This document shows, in pieces, positions 1 through 8,934 of a stretch of DNA of 39,447 nucleotides. This DNA is from Gemmatimonadota bacterium (GTDB lineage Bacteria; Gemmatimonadota; Gemmatimonadetes; Gemmatimonadales; GWC2-71-9). The translations under genes and the position numbers were made by a program. The stretch covers positions 213,083 through 252,529 of the forward strand of contig JAZKBR010000002.1 of assembly GCA_040388535.1 (NCBI GenBank), read 5' to 3'. Position 1 is the stretch's first letter. Every line of letters starts with the position of its first letter. Below the pieces are notes generated by a model that was not told the origin of the DNA, did not search any database, and saw only the letters and a list, made by a program, of their open reading frames with translations.

Positions 1-180
1 GCTGAAACCGATCCGCCGCCAACCCCGCCAGAGCAGATCCCCGACGATCCGGACTACGAGGAGATCAAGGCCAATCTCGGCAACCTCGAGGAGCTGCTGG
101 AATGGCTGGACGACAGCCTCAGCGACAAGCTCAACGAATTGCGCGGCACCACCGACCCGGGGCCGGAGATTTTCGCGTGA
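1..180 (+). CDS. 3' end of an unidentified gene (partial)
   Basis: Frame 1 is open from the window edge to a TGA at 178-180 and gives the last 59 residues of a protein. The tail is acidic and proline-rich at first (PPPTPPEQIPDDPDYEE), then a short amphipathic stretch rich in Leu, Glu and Asp, ending in PEIFA. No domain can be recognised. The stop overlaps the GTG start of tag (GTGA), so the two genes are probably co-transcribed and translationally coupled. I assign no function. Repair genes such as imuB often neighbour short DnaE genes, but this tail does not look like an ImuB C terminus. Confidence 0.7.
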   Translation, partial: AETDPPPTPPEQIPDDPDYEEIKANLGNLEELLEWLDDSLSDKLNELRGTTDPGPEIFA

Positions 181-758
181 GCTATTGCCTCGCTGCCCCC
201 GGCCACCCCATCCACGGCCCGTATCACGACACGGAATACGGCTTTCCGCTGCGCGACGACCACGGACTCTTCGAACGGCTGGTGCTCGAAATCAACCAGG
301 CCGGGCTCTCGTGGCTCACCATCCTCAAGAAGCGTGACGCCTTTCGTGCCGCCTACGATGGCTTCGATCCGCACATCGTGGCGCGGTATGGCGATGTCGA
401 GCGTACCCGGCTCCTCGCCGATGCGGGCATCATCCGCAACCGGCTCAAGGTCGATGCCGCCATTCACAATGCCGGCGTCATCGTCGGCATCATCGGGTCA
501 CATGGTTCTTTCGCGGCCTGGCTCGACGCGCAGGGCGAGCTGAGCAAGGAGCAGTGGGTCAAGCTGATGAAGCGCGAATTCAAGTTCATGGGCGGCGAGA
601 TTGTCGGCGAATTCCTGATGAGCATCGGAAGGTTGCCGGGTGCGCACACCGCCGACTGCCCGATCGGAAAGGAATTGGCACGACGAGCATTACCATCGAT
701 CATCCCTCATCCATCATCCATCATCGATGATCGATCGACGATCGACGATCGACGATGA
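177..758 (+). CDS. tag: DNA-3-methyladenine glycosylase I (Tag)
   Basis: This enzyme excises 3-methyladenine from alkylated DNA in base-excision repair. The family landmarks are visible. The zinc ligands are Cys4 and His17 (YHDTEYG) near the N terminus and His157 and Cys161 in GAHTADC near the C terminus. Between them lie the glycosylase core EINQAGLSWLTILKKRDAF, with the conserved Glu, and FKFMGGEIVGEFLMSIG. I chose GTG at 177 because it places Cys4 exactly as in the family and overlaps the upstream stop by GTGA; the frame extends further upstream only as a shadow. At 193 residues the length is normal, but roughly the last 21 residues (IIDDRSTIDD-type) are encoded by a 7-bp tandem repeat that also supplies the stop codon, so the native C terminus probably ended near residue 172. 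Confidence 0.9.
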   Translation: MSYCLAAPGHPIHGPYHDTEYGFPLRDDHGLFERLVLEINQAGLSWLTILKKRDAFRAAYDGFDPHIVARYGDVERTRLLADAGIIRNRLKVDAAIHNAGVIVGIIGSHGSFAAWLDAQGELSKEQWVKLMKREFKFMGGEIVGEFLMSIGRLPGAHTADCPIGKELARRALPSIIPHPSSIIDDRSTIDDRR

Positions 759-762
759 TCGC
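693..762. repeat. degenerate 7-bp tandem repeat (TCATCCA to TCGACGA)
   Basis: Ten consecutive 7-bp units can be read without a gap: ccatcga, tcatccc, tcatcca, tcatcca, tcatcga, tgatcga, three tcgacga, tgatcgc. The period holds while the unit drifts. The block encodes the tail of Tag, contains its TGA stop (756-758) and ends two bases before the GTG start of the polymerase gene. The TCATCCA unit is the reverse complement of a rotation of the TGATGGA unit found at 39391-39447. Confidence 0.85.
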
Positions 763-764
763 AG

Positions 765-3700
765 GTGTTCACCCACCTCCACGTCCACTCCTGGTTCTCC
801 TTCGGACTGGGGACTTCGTCGCCCGACGCACTGGCGCAGGCGGCGGCCCGGCGCGGCTATCGCGCCCTTGCGCTCACCGACACCAATGGCGTCTACGGCG
901 CAGTGGAGTTCCAGCGCGCCTGTGACACCGCGGGCATTCGCCCGATCCTCGGCTGTCATCTCGTCACTCGCGATCACGAAGCCGTTGTTCTTGCCGAAGA
1001 CGCGCGCGGCTGGGCCTCGCTCTGCCGCGCCGCCACCGCCATTCACTGGAATCCCGATCTCGCGCTGAGCGCCCAGCTCGCCGTCGATCGCGCCGGCCTC
1101 GTCGTCCTCACCCGCAACATCGACCTGCTCGAGCGGCTGGTGAAGCTCTCCGGTCCGGCCGGCCTCTACGCCGAGCTGCGCCCCGAACCCGGGCGCCATC
1201 AGGTACTCGCCGCCGCGCAGCGCCTCGGCGTTCCGGCGGTCGTGACGGGCGGCGTGGTCTGTGCCGATGCCGAGGACTGGAATCGGCATCGCCTGCTGCT
1301 CGCAATTCACGGCAACACCACACTCGCGCAGGTCGAGAACGCCTGGCCGCGCGACGCCTGGCTCCGCCCTCCGGCCAATCTCGAGCGGCACTTCCCCGAC
1401 ATTCCCGACGCCTTCACCGCCGCCGACGTTCTCGCCGAGCGCTGCCAGTATCGCATCCCCATTGGTCGCACCATCGCGCCGCGCGCCTCCGACACCGACG
1501 ACGCCCTCGCGAAGCTGCGCGCCCAGGCCTACGACGGCGCCGTCCGTCGCTATGGCACCATCGCGCCGGTCACCCGCGATCGACTCGAGCACGAGCTCGG
1601 CATCATCGGGATGAAGGGATTTGCCGACTACTTCCTGGTGGTCCAGGACATCGTGCGGCACGGCCCCACGCACTGTGGTCGCGGATCGGTCGCGAATTCG
1701 GTGGTCTCATACTGTCTCGGGATCACGCACGTGGAGCCGCTCGGCGCCGGGTTGTTGTTCGAGCGCTTCCTCAATCCGTCACGGAAAGATCCGCCCGACA
1801 TCGACCTCGATTTCCCCTGGGACGAACGCGACCAGATTCTCGCGTGGACCTTTCGCAAGTATCCGCTCCCGCGTGCCGCGATGGTGGCCAATCACAACTG
1901 CCTGCGCCTCGCGGGTGCGCTGCGCGAAGTGGCCAAGGTGCACGGCCGACCGGCCGCCGAAATTCGCGAGATCACCCGGCGTATACCGATGTACACCGAA
2001 GGGAGTGCCAGCGAGATCATCGGCAGCCACGCGAACTTCCGCGACCTGCGGTTGCCCAAGGTGTGGCAGGAGCTCGCGGCCGTGGCGGAGACCCTGGTCG
2101 GCACGCCGCGCCACCTCTCGCTGCATCCGGGAGGCGTGGTCATCGTACCGCACGCCCTCACCGACGTGGTGCCGATCGAGCGCGCGGCCAAGCAGCTCGA
2201 TGGTCATCCCGATCTCACCGTGCCGGTCATCCAGTTCGAAAAGGATGGTGCCGAAGATGCCGGGCTGGTGAAGATCGACCTCCTCGGCAATCGCTCGCTC
2301 GCGGTGATTCGTGATGCCATCGCGATGGTGCACAGCAACACCGGCGTGCAACTCGACTACACCTCGCAGCAGGCCGGCGACGATCCGGCCACCCGCCGCG
2401 CCTTCCGCACCGGCGAAACCCTGGGCGTCTTCTACACCGAATCACCGGCGAGCAGAATCCTCAACCTCAAGTCGCGCGCCGACACCTTCGACCTGCTGGT
2501 GCTCAACACCAGCATCATCCGGCCGGCCTCCAACCGCTTCATCCGCATCTATCTCGAACGGCTGCACGGCAAGCCATACGAACCGCTGCACCCATCCCTG
2601 GGCGAGACGCTGGCCGAAACGTTCGGCGTCATGGTCTACCAGGAAGACGTGGTGAATGTGTCGCACGCCTTTGCCGGCCTCTCGTGGGCCACCGCCGATG
2701 GCCTGCGCAAGGCGCTCTCCAAGAAGCGCCCCGGCAAGCTGCTGGCCGCCTACTTCGACGAGTTCGTGGTGGGTGCGAAGGCGCGTGGCCGTGATGACGC
2801 CAGCATCGCCACGGTGTGGCAGATGATCCTCTCCTTTGCCGGCTATTCGTTCTGCAAGGGGCACTCGTGCAGCTACATCCAGGTGGCGCAGCAGAGCGCC
2901 TACCTGCGTGCCAATCACCCGGCCGAATTCATTGCGGCAGTGCTCGCGAACGGTGGCGGTTTCTATCATCCCTTTGCCTACGTGGCCGAAGCACGGCGAA
3001 TGAACGTCGTCATCCTGCCGCCCGACGTGAACGAGAGCGAGTGGAACTGCACCGGGTGCAATGGGGCGATGCGCGTTGGGTTCCAGTTCGTCAAGGGACT
3101 CAGCAGTGCCGGCGCCACGCAGTTGCTCGCCGAACGCCAGGGCAATGGCCCGTTCCGCGATCTGGCGGATTTGCGCCGGCGCACCGCGCTCAGCGCCGAT
3201 GACATCCGCCTGCTCATCAAGGTCGGTGCCTGCGACACCCTCGATGGCGGACTCAATCGCCCCCAGCTGCTCTGGGCGCTCGACACCGAAGCGCGCGTCG
3301 GCCAGCACACGCCCGTGGCCCGCAGCAGCGGCGGCCTGCTCACCGAACACCGCCCGCTTCCTGCCCTCCGCGATTACGACGATGTCCGCAAGCGTCGTGA
3401 TGCCTGGGCACTCCTCGGCTTCTGTCTCGATGCCCATCCGATGACGCTGCACGCCGAGGCGCTCACCCGCTTCCGATTGGTGCGCAGCACCGACCTGGCA
3501 CAGCACGTCGGCAAGCAGGTGCTGATGGCGGGAATGTTCACCACTGGCAAGCCGGTGCGGACCATCAAGGAAGAGCCGATGCAGTTCGCCACCTTCGACG
3601 ATGGTCACGGCCTCGTGGAATGCGTACTCTTTCCCGATGTCTATCGCGAACGCGCCCACGTCCTCTTCGACCAGGGGCCCTTTCTCTTCCGGGGAGTGGT

Positions 3701-3785
3701 CGAGGAAGAGTTCGGGGCATATACCGTCACCATCCGGCAGATCGAGCGGCTCGAGCGGATGCTGGCACGAATGGGGGCGCGCTGA
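765..3785 (+). CDS. dnaE2: DNA polymerase III alpha subunit, short DnaE2/ImuC-like type
   Basis: This is a C-family DNA polymerase of 1006 residues. It starts with a PHP domain (HLHVHSWFSF at residues 4-13, ALTDTNGVYG near 38), followed by the palm. The three catalytic aspartates are present: PDIDLDF gives D345 and D347, and KIDLLG gives D505, matching D401/D403/D555 of E. coli. Helix-hairpin-helix and OB-fold regions follow (VLMAGMFTTGKPVRT near 924). The protein ends soon after the OB fold, without the long clamp-loader-binding tail of replicative DnaE. This length and its place next to a repair glycosylase suggest the error-prone DnaE2 (ImuC) class used in damage tolerance. imuA and imuB are not in view, so the subclass is inferred. 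The GTG start is the first in frame after the repeat, and no strong ribosome site is visible. Confidence 0.85.
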   Translation: MFTHLHVHSWFSFGLGTSSPDALAQAAARRGYRALALTDTNGVYGAVEFQRACDTAGIRPILGCHLVTRDHEAVVLAEDARGWASLCRAATAIHWNPDLALSAQLAVDRAGLVVLTRNIDLLERLVKLSGPAGLYAELRPEPGRHQVLAAAQRLGVPAVVTGGVVCADAEDWNRHRLLLAIHGNTTLAQVENAWPRDAWLRPPANLERHFPDIPDAFTAADVLAERCQYRIPIGRTIAPRASDTDDALAKLRAQAYDGAVRRYGTIAPVTRDRLEHELGIIGMKGFADYFLVVQDIVRHGPTHCGRGSVANSVVSYCLGITHVEPLGAGLLFERFLNPSRKDPPDIDLDFPWDERDQILAWTFRKYPLPRAAMVANHNCLRLAGALREVAKVHGRPAAEIREITRRIPMYTEGSASEIIGSHANFRDLRLPKVWQELAAVAETLVGTPRHLSLHPGGVVIVPHALTDVVPIERAAKQLDGHPDLTVPVIQFEKDGAEDAGLVKIDLLGNRSLAVIRDAIAMVHSNTGVQLDYTSQQAGDDPATRRAFRTGETLGVFYTESPASRILNLKSRADTFDLLVLNTSIIRPASNRFIRIYLERLHGKPYEPLHPSLGETLAETFGVMVYQEDVVNVSHAFAGLSWATADGLRKALSKKRPGKLLAAYFDEFVVGAKARGRDDASIATVWQMILSFAGYSFCKGHSCSYIQVAQQSAYLRANHPAEFIAAVLANGGGFYHPFAYVAEARRMNVVILPPDVNESEWNCTGCNGAMRVGFQFVKGLSSAGATQLLAERQGNGPFRDLADLRRRTALSADDIRLLIKVGACDTLDGGLNRPQLLWALDTEARVGQHTPVARSSGGLLTEHRPLPALRDYDDVRKRRDAWALLGFCLDAHPMTLHAEALTRFRLVRSTDLAQHVGKQVLMAGMFTTGKPVRTIKEEPMQFATFDDGHGLVECVLFPDVYRERAHVLFDQGPFLFRGVVEEEFGAYTVTIRQIERLERMLARMGAR

Positions 3786-3870
3786 AGAGCAGGTGACGCG
3801 ACCCAACCCGTCGAGGTCCAGATGTGCCCCCGAATGGTCCGTGCTCGTCGCTCTTGTCAGGAGGGAACCA

Positions 3871-4305
3871 ATGCGCCTGCCCATAAAGACATTCCTGGTG
3901 GTGCTCGGCCTCACCGGCTGCACATCGGCGACCGGACCCAATGGCATCGGAACCGTGCCGATACCAGGCACAGTCACGATGCGCGTCGGCGATCAGGTCA
4001 AGCTCAAGAACAGCGCCTGGGTGCTCACGTTCAGCAGCGTCAAATCGGATAGTCGCTGCCCGGTGGATGTGACCTGCATTCAGGCGGGCGAAACCTCGCT
4101 CGAGTTCGTCCTCGACAATCCGCTGAGCGCACAGCCGCGACCGCCGGCCGTGCAGGTCATCCTGAACGGCGAAAAGCCCGACACGGTGGCCGGGCTCATC
4201 CTGCGCGTGACCCGGGTGGACCCGGCCCGCTATGCCGGGAAGACGATCACTTCCCGGCAGTATGCTGCGGAACTCGCCATTGCCTGGCTGACGCCGCCGG
4301 ACTGA
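3871..4305 (+). CDS. small secreted lipoprotein, unknown function
   Basis: A 144-residue protein starting at ATG 3871 behind GAGGGA. The N terminus is a lipoprotein signal peptide: MRLPIKTFLVVLG followed by the lipobox LTGC, so it should be lipidated at Cys17. The mature part is short and beta-rich: VGDQVKLKNSAWVLTFSSV, then a Cys pair in SRCPVDVTCIQAGE, then strands ending AIAWLTPPD. Proteins with this RCP-x(4)-C-x(2)-AGE signature recur as hypothetical lipoproteins in several phyla; I know no function for them. The reading frame extends upstream into the polymerase gene, but the signal peptide and ribosome site fix the start. It converges with the downstream protease gene with a 6-bp gap. 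Confidence 0.8.
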   Translation: MRLPIKTFLVVLGLTGCTSATGPNGIGTVPIPGTVTMRVGDQVKLKNSAWVLTFSSVKSDSRCPVDVTCIQAGETSLEFVLDNPLSAQPRPPAVQVILNGEKPDTVAGLILRVTRVDPARYAGKTITSRQYAAELAIAWLTPPD

Positions 4306-4311
4306 CGCCGA

Positions 4312-6813
4312 CTACTTGTTCGGTTCCAATGTGGTGCCGAGACGGTGAATCGCCGCCTCGACATGCTGCCTCGTGGCCCGGTCGCGGATCGTGGGCAGGG
4401 CGCGTCGCAACTGGGCCAGCAACAGTTGACCTTCGCCGCGCAACTGCGATCTGGCATCCTCGGCAAGCGGAAAGAGACCGAACTGCGCCTGCTGCGCTGC
4501 CGTGAGTCCGTTGCCGCCCGGAGGCGGATTGAGTTTCCGGTCGAGGGCGGTGAGGTAGTTGTTCTGCAAGGCGCGACGATAGGCGTCGATGATGGGCGAA
4601 GCCTCGCCGAGCTCCGACCACACTGCCAGCCGGACATCATCGAGATAGACCTCGAGTGGATAGACATCGGCCGCGTTGCGGGCGTTCGCAGCCTGCTCGA
4701 GCAGCCGGTTCATTCGCGCATCATTGAAGAGGGCGTTGAGGATGCGATTCTGCGCCCCTGATACCCGGTTGAGCATGCCGAAGGCCTCGATGCGCGCGCC
4801 GATCTCGGGACGGATCAAGTAGGTCGGCGTCTTCAGCACTTCCGCCGCGATGAACCGCATCGCCTCGACCTGCCGCGCCCGGGAGAGTGGCGTGTACACC
4901 GGACCAGACTGGCTCCCCGACTTGTATTGCACTGACGCACCACCGATCATGGTCACCGGATGGCCGGCTTCGGTCGCCCACTGATTCACGGTGTTGTCGT
5001 ACAATTCCTTGAGCAGGGCGTTGTCGTCTCCTGCACGCGTCCCGGCGGTTGCCACGATATCCATCACCCGGGCGATGTTCCGGAAGCCGAGACGGGTTGA
5101 CTTGACCGGATCGGCATCGCCGACCGCCTCGCTCAGCGTGCCGTAGCCGCCGAACGCATTCCCTTCGGAGAAACGCAGCCACGGCACCGTGTCCTGGACA
5201 CGGAGCCACGAGTCCAGCACCGGGCGTTCGCCTTCCGTCGTGGTGTTGGGAAGTTCCTGGTACCCCCACTTGATCGCGAAGCGATCGTAGGGCCCGACGC
5301 GCGGCAGGATGTCTTCGAGCGGGATCCGGTCCTCGGGCTGGGTGACGTAGTTCATTCGCGAGTAGTCCATGATGCTGGGGCTATGTCCCATGCGATGGAC
5401 CCAGGTGGCGCTGCGCACACTGTCGGCCGGGTAGGTCGAGCTGCCGATCTGATCGTGCCGCAGTCCGATTGTGTGCCCTACCTCGTGCGCAACGAGGAAC
5501 TCGAGCAGCCGCCCCATCAGCGAATCCGGGAAGGGAATCGTGCGTGCCCGCGGATCGAGCTGGGCGGCCTGGGTGAAGTACCAGTTCTGACCGAGTCCGA
5601 TCAGGTTGTGAAAGATCATCGAGGAGCCGTTGAGAATTTCGCCGGTCCGCGGATCGCTCACGTGCGGCCCGATCCCGTTCTCCACCGTCGACGGCAGCCA
5701 GCGCACCATCGTGTGACGAATGTCTTCGGGGGACCAGTCCGGATCGTTGGCCGGTGGATCCGCCGCGACAATTGCGTCCTTGAAGCCCGCCTCTTCGAAC
5801 GCCGGTTGCCAATCGGTGATGGCCTTGCGGATCCACGGCTTCCACTGCTCGGGCGTGGCGGGATCGACATAGTAGACGATCGGTTGCTTCGGGTAGCAGA
5901 GCGCACCGGCCCGGCGCTCGGAGCACTCGAGGCGCCACCGCGCGATGAAATCGTGTGTCGCGGTTCGCTGCTCCCGAGTACCGAAATCGACCTGTTCGAC
6001 AGAGAAGTAGCCGATCCGTTCGTCGGCCCGGCGCTTCTTCATCGGAACATCCGGCAGGTGGACCAGGCTCCAGTGCGCCAGCACGCTGGTCGCTGGTTGC
6101 GGCACTCCCGGCTGCCCGCCGCGGCCCGCCGTCACCCCGGTCTGCGTCGCCTCGACTTCGACGTTTTCGGGGAAGGCGAGAAAGCGTTCGACATACGACC
6201 GTGTCGCATCCACCGTCCCGGCGATCGCCGAGAATTCTGGCACGCTAGTGGTGAAGAGCCGAGTGACGTCGACGACGGCAGCGCTGTCGGGGCCGTAAGC
6301 CTCGACTGTGAGCGATGCGATCACCGGCCCGTAATTGGAGTTCTGCACCGACCGGTACACGGGCAGGGTGGAATCCGCCGTGATGGCAAACGACGTGGAC
6401 CGCAGGACCACGCGATTGCCGTGGCGTTCCCAACGGACACTCGTCTCCGTGAATCGATCACCACCGTAGGAACCGAAGCCGTTAGTGGGAGTCGGATCCG
6501 CTGCCGCCGCCTTCGCGAAGCGGCCGACGACGAGCATGTCCTTCTCGAGTTCCTTCGCGGGAATCTCGAAATAGAGTTTGTCGCCGAGTTGATGCACGCC
6601 GAAAAGCCCGCGCCGAGTCTTCGCCTCGGCAGTGATCACGCTGGCGTAGGGCTTGGGGCCACCCGCCGGCGGACGGGCGGTGCTGTCGGGACGACCCGCT
6701 GGCAGAGCCGCCGGTGGACGAGCGGCAACGGGAGGGGGCGCGGGCTGGGGATGCGGGGCGCGGGCGCATCCGGCGAGGAGAACCAGCAATACTCCACCAG
6801 CTGATCGGGGCAT
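4312..6813 (-). CDS. lipoprotein zinc metalloprotease (DUF5117/DUF4953 family)
   Basis: An 833-residue secreted protease. ATG at 6813 starts a lipoprotein signal ([16 protein letters not shown]), followed by a Pro/Ala-rich linker. The N-terminal third resembles the DUF5118/DUF5117 region ([20 protein letters not shown]). The catalytic site [11 protein letters not shown] lies at residues 443-453, with His443, His447 and His453 as zinc ligands and Glu444 as catalytic base. Downstream, [12 protein letters not shown] is the expected Met-turn, which places it among metzincin-like proteases. The C-terminal third matches DUF4953-type sequence. Such proteins are common in Bacteroidota and Gemmatimonadota as large cell-surface proteases; the substrate is not known. 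The open frame extends to 7056, but those extra residues lack signal-peptide character. It is divergent from the serine hydrolase across a 200-bp gap. Confidence 0.88.
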   Translation of the reverse strand: MPRSAGGVLLVLLAGCARAPHPQPAPPPVAARPPAALPAGRPDSTARPPAGGPKPYASVITAEAKTRRGLFGVHQLGDKLYFEIPAKELEKDMLVVGRFAKAAAADPTPTNGFGSYGGDRFTETSVRWERHGNRVVLRSTSFAITADSTLPVYRSVQNSNYGPVIASLTVEAYGPDSAAVVDVTRLFTTSVPEFSAIAGTVDATRSYVERFLAFPENVEVEATQTGVTAGRGGQPGVPQPATSVLAHWSLVHLPDVPMKKRRADERIGYFSVEQVDFGTREQRTATHDFIARWRLECSERRAGALCYPKQPIVYYVDPATPEQWKPWIRKAITDWQPAFEEAGFKDAIVAADPPANDPDWSPEDIRHTMVRWLPSTVENGIGPHVSDPRTGEILNGSSMIFHNLIGLGQNWYFTQAAQLDPRARTIPFPDSLMGRLLEFLVAHEVGHTIGLRHDQIGSSTYPADSVRSATWVHRMGHSPSIMDYSRMNYVTQPEDRIPLEDILPRVGPYDRFAIKWGYQELPNTTTEGERPVLDSWLRVQDTVPWLRFSEGNAFGGYGTLSEAVGDADPVKSTRLGFRNIARVMDIVATAGTRAGDDNALLKELYDNTVNQWATEAGHPVTMIGGASVQYKSGSQSGPVYTPLSRARQVEAMRFIAAEVLKTPTYLIRPEIGARIEAFGMLNRVSGAQNRILNALFNDARMNRLLEQAANARNAADVYPLEVYLDDVRLAVWSELGEASPIIDAYRRALQNNYLTALDRKLNPPPGGNGLTAAQQAQFGLFPLAEDARSQLRGEGQLLLAQLRRALPTIRDRATRQHVEAAIHRLGTTLEPNK

Positions 6814-7013
6814 ACGGGATTCCGATTGTGAGTGTGGAAGCATCTTGCTGGGGCATAGAACGAAGACCACTTCGCTTTGTTTCTTGCGAACCTCTAACAC
6901 AATCCGTCGCATTCTGAATCGGGCTCCCGCCAAACCATCTGACTGAAACCGCCGCCGCCACGGTGGCGTATCGCCGAGCCTTCGCCTTGAATCTTCTTGC
7001 GCAAGGATCGCCG

Positions 7014-8777
7014 ATGACTCGCGTGGCGCCGCCCCTGATTCATCGTGTGGCTGCACTGGTCGCCGGATTCATCGCCGTGATCACCGCGACCCGGCCAGGC
7101 CCGGCACCCCTCCAGCCACCGCCGCACCGTGTGGCGGAGATCCCGGCTGACATCGAGATCCGGCTCGAGCGTTGGCTCCGAATGGCGGCGCCATTCGGGA
7201 TGACCGGCGCGGTTGCCACCCTTCGCGACACGAGCCTGACGCTCGCGGCCGGATTCGGTCCACTTAGACCCGACGGCGGCGCCATCGGCCCGGATACACC
7301 CTTTCTGTTGGCCTCCCTCTCCAAGCAATTCACCGCTACGGCCATCCTTCGCTCCGCAGCAGATGGACATCTCGCGCTGAGCGATTCGCTGGCGAAGTTC
7401 TTCCCCGACGCGCCGGCGCCCCAGCGGAACATCACGATCGAGCAGTTGCTGACGCATACCAGCGGGATGATCTACCTCGAACCGCGAATGTTCGACCCCG
7501 CCCCCGACCGCAACGCGCTCTTCCACGAACTGCTCTCCCTGCCCCTCCAGGCCGCACCGGGCGGGCGCTTCAGTTACTCCAATCCCGGCTATGCCCTGCT
7601 CGCCGGCGTGCTTGAGCGCTCCGAACAGACGACCTTCGAGCAGTACCTCACGACGCGGCTCTTCGCCCCTGCCGGGATGCGCGCGACCACCTTTCTCGGT
7701 CGGCCTGTTACCGACGCACCGCACGGCGTCCAGCTCGGCGTCGACCAGGGACCGATGAGTGACATCCCCGGGGCCGACCGCGCCGTCGGCAACGGCTCGG
7801 TCATCAGCACGGTGCGCGATCTGGCGCGCTGGGAGGTCGCCCTGCGGACACGCCGGATCCTCGATTCCACCTGGACCGAGGCGCTCTTTGCACCGCGGGT
7901 GCCCGCCACCGGTGGTGCGCGGTATGCCTTCGGCTGGAACATTCTCCCGACGCCGCGAGGCACCACGCTCATCTTTCACGCTGGCGACCTCGGCCCGTTC
8001 AATACCGAATTTCGTCGTTACGTCGATGACAAGTTCACCCTCATCTGGCTCTCCAATGCCCGCCTCGCCAGCGGCGGCACCCGCGAAGTGGTCACTCGTG
8101 TGGTTGCCAACCTGCTGAATGGCGCTCCCGTCGTTGATCCGCGGGATATCGCCCCGCGCGATGTTGCCGACGAGCGCCGCATCAGGGGTCACTACCTCCT
8201 CGCCGGCGGTGACACGATAGTGGTTTCTGCCACCGCGTCCGGGCTCACAATCGGGGCGACCGGATCGATCGCCCTCCGCGCCCTCGCCGGTGGCGCGGTT
8301 GACACGGCCGCGACGTCGCGCACTATCGCCGATGCGCTCATGGCAATGCAGCAGGGCGACGCATCACGACTGCGCGATCAGTTGCACCCCTCGCTTCCTG
8401 TGACCGGCGCGATTGAAGGAACGCGTCAACTGTTGACGGCCCTCGCCGATTCGTTCGGCGGCCCGCTGCGTGTCGAGCCACTCGGGGGAATCACAGGCAC
8501 GCCAGGGCGGGCGATGGCCTTTGTCCGCATTCGCGGACTGCGCGGGGCAGTCGTGGCGGGATTCGGTCTCGCCGGTGGCGGGCGCATCCTCACTTTCGCT
8601 GACCCGGCCACTGTGGCCGCTCTCACGCCGCTCAAGCGCTCGGCCGCTGGTGCCTCGCAATACGTCGCATTCGATCCCGCCACGATGCGTACCACGCGCA
8701 TCACCTTCACCTCGAACGCGCTCAGCATCACCGTCGACAGCGGCACTGCGGTCGTTGCAACGCGGCACGCGCGCTAA
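7014..8777 (+). CDS. secreted serine hydrolase, beta-lactamase / class C PBP-like
   Basis: 587 residues. ATG at 7014 follows AAGGA at 7003-7007; an in-frame GTG at 6963 is less likely. An N-terminal hydrophobic segment ([14 protein letters not shown]) exports it. The beta-lactamase fold carries the SxxK motif at Ser101-Lys104 (ASLSKQF), the HTSG element near residue 146 and the YxN motif at Tyr188-Asn190 (FSYSNPGY). HAGD near 322 takes the place of the KTG triad. The family includes D-aminopeptidases, esterases and penicillin-binding proteins, so the substrate is open. The last roughly 200 residues form a separate region, partly like the C-terminal domains of such hydrolases. It probably acts in the periplasm on peptidoglycan-derived or peptide substrates. 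Confidence 0.85.
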   Translation: MTRVAPPLIHRVAALVAGFIAVITATRPGPAPLQPPPHRVAEIPADIEIRLERWLRMAAPFGMTGAVATLRDTSLTLAAGFGPLRPDGGAIGPDTPFLLASLSKQFTATAILRSAADGHLALSDSLAKFFPDAPAPQRNITIEQLLTHTSGMIYLEPRMFDPAPDRNALFHELLSLPLQAAPGGRFSYSNPGYALLAGVLERSEQTTFEQYLTTRLFAPAGMRATTFLGRPVTDAPHGVQLGVDQGPMSDIPGADRAVGNGSVISTVRDLARWEVALRTRRILDSTWTEALFAPRVPATGGARYAFGWNILPTPRGTTLIFHAGDLGPFNTEFRRYVDDKFTLIWLSNARLASGGTREVVTRVVANLLNGAPVVDPRDIAPRDVADERRIRGHYLLAGGDTIVVSATASGLTIGATGSIALRALAGGAVDTAATSRTIADALMAMQQGDASRLRDQLHPSLPVTGAIEGTRQLLTALADSFGGPLRVEPLGGITGTPGRAMAFVRIRGLRGAVVAGFGLAGGGRILTFADPATVAALTPLKRSAAGASQYVAFDPATMRTTRITFTSNALSITVDSGTAVVATRHAR

Positions 8778-8934
8778 CATGAATCCCGCCTGCCTGTACC
8801 ACGCGGCGAAAATCGTTCTACGCAATTCGGCGAAGCGCATCAGCAACTGAAACCGGTTCACGCGCGGCGGCGTACCACCCGCCACGCTTGTCGGTTCTTG
8901 CTGCTCACGCATTTCCCTCCTGCGCAGGATACGT

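Noticed and set aside
2442-3977. 511-codon minus-strand frame across the polymerase gene
   Set aside because: Shadow of dnaE2, which has all catalytic motifs in its own frame.
5383-6804. 473-codon plus-strand frame
   Set aside because: Antisense to the metalloprotease gene, with no signal or motif.
6894-8192. 432-codon minus-strand frame
   Set aside because: Antisense to the serine hydrolase; low-complexity translation without domains.
8780-8851. 23-codon ATG frame between the serine hydrolase and DUF5916 genes
   Set aside because: No ribosome site, no conservation signal and no feature.
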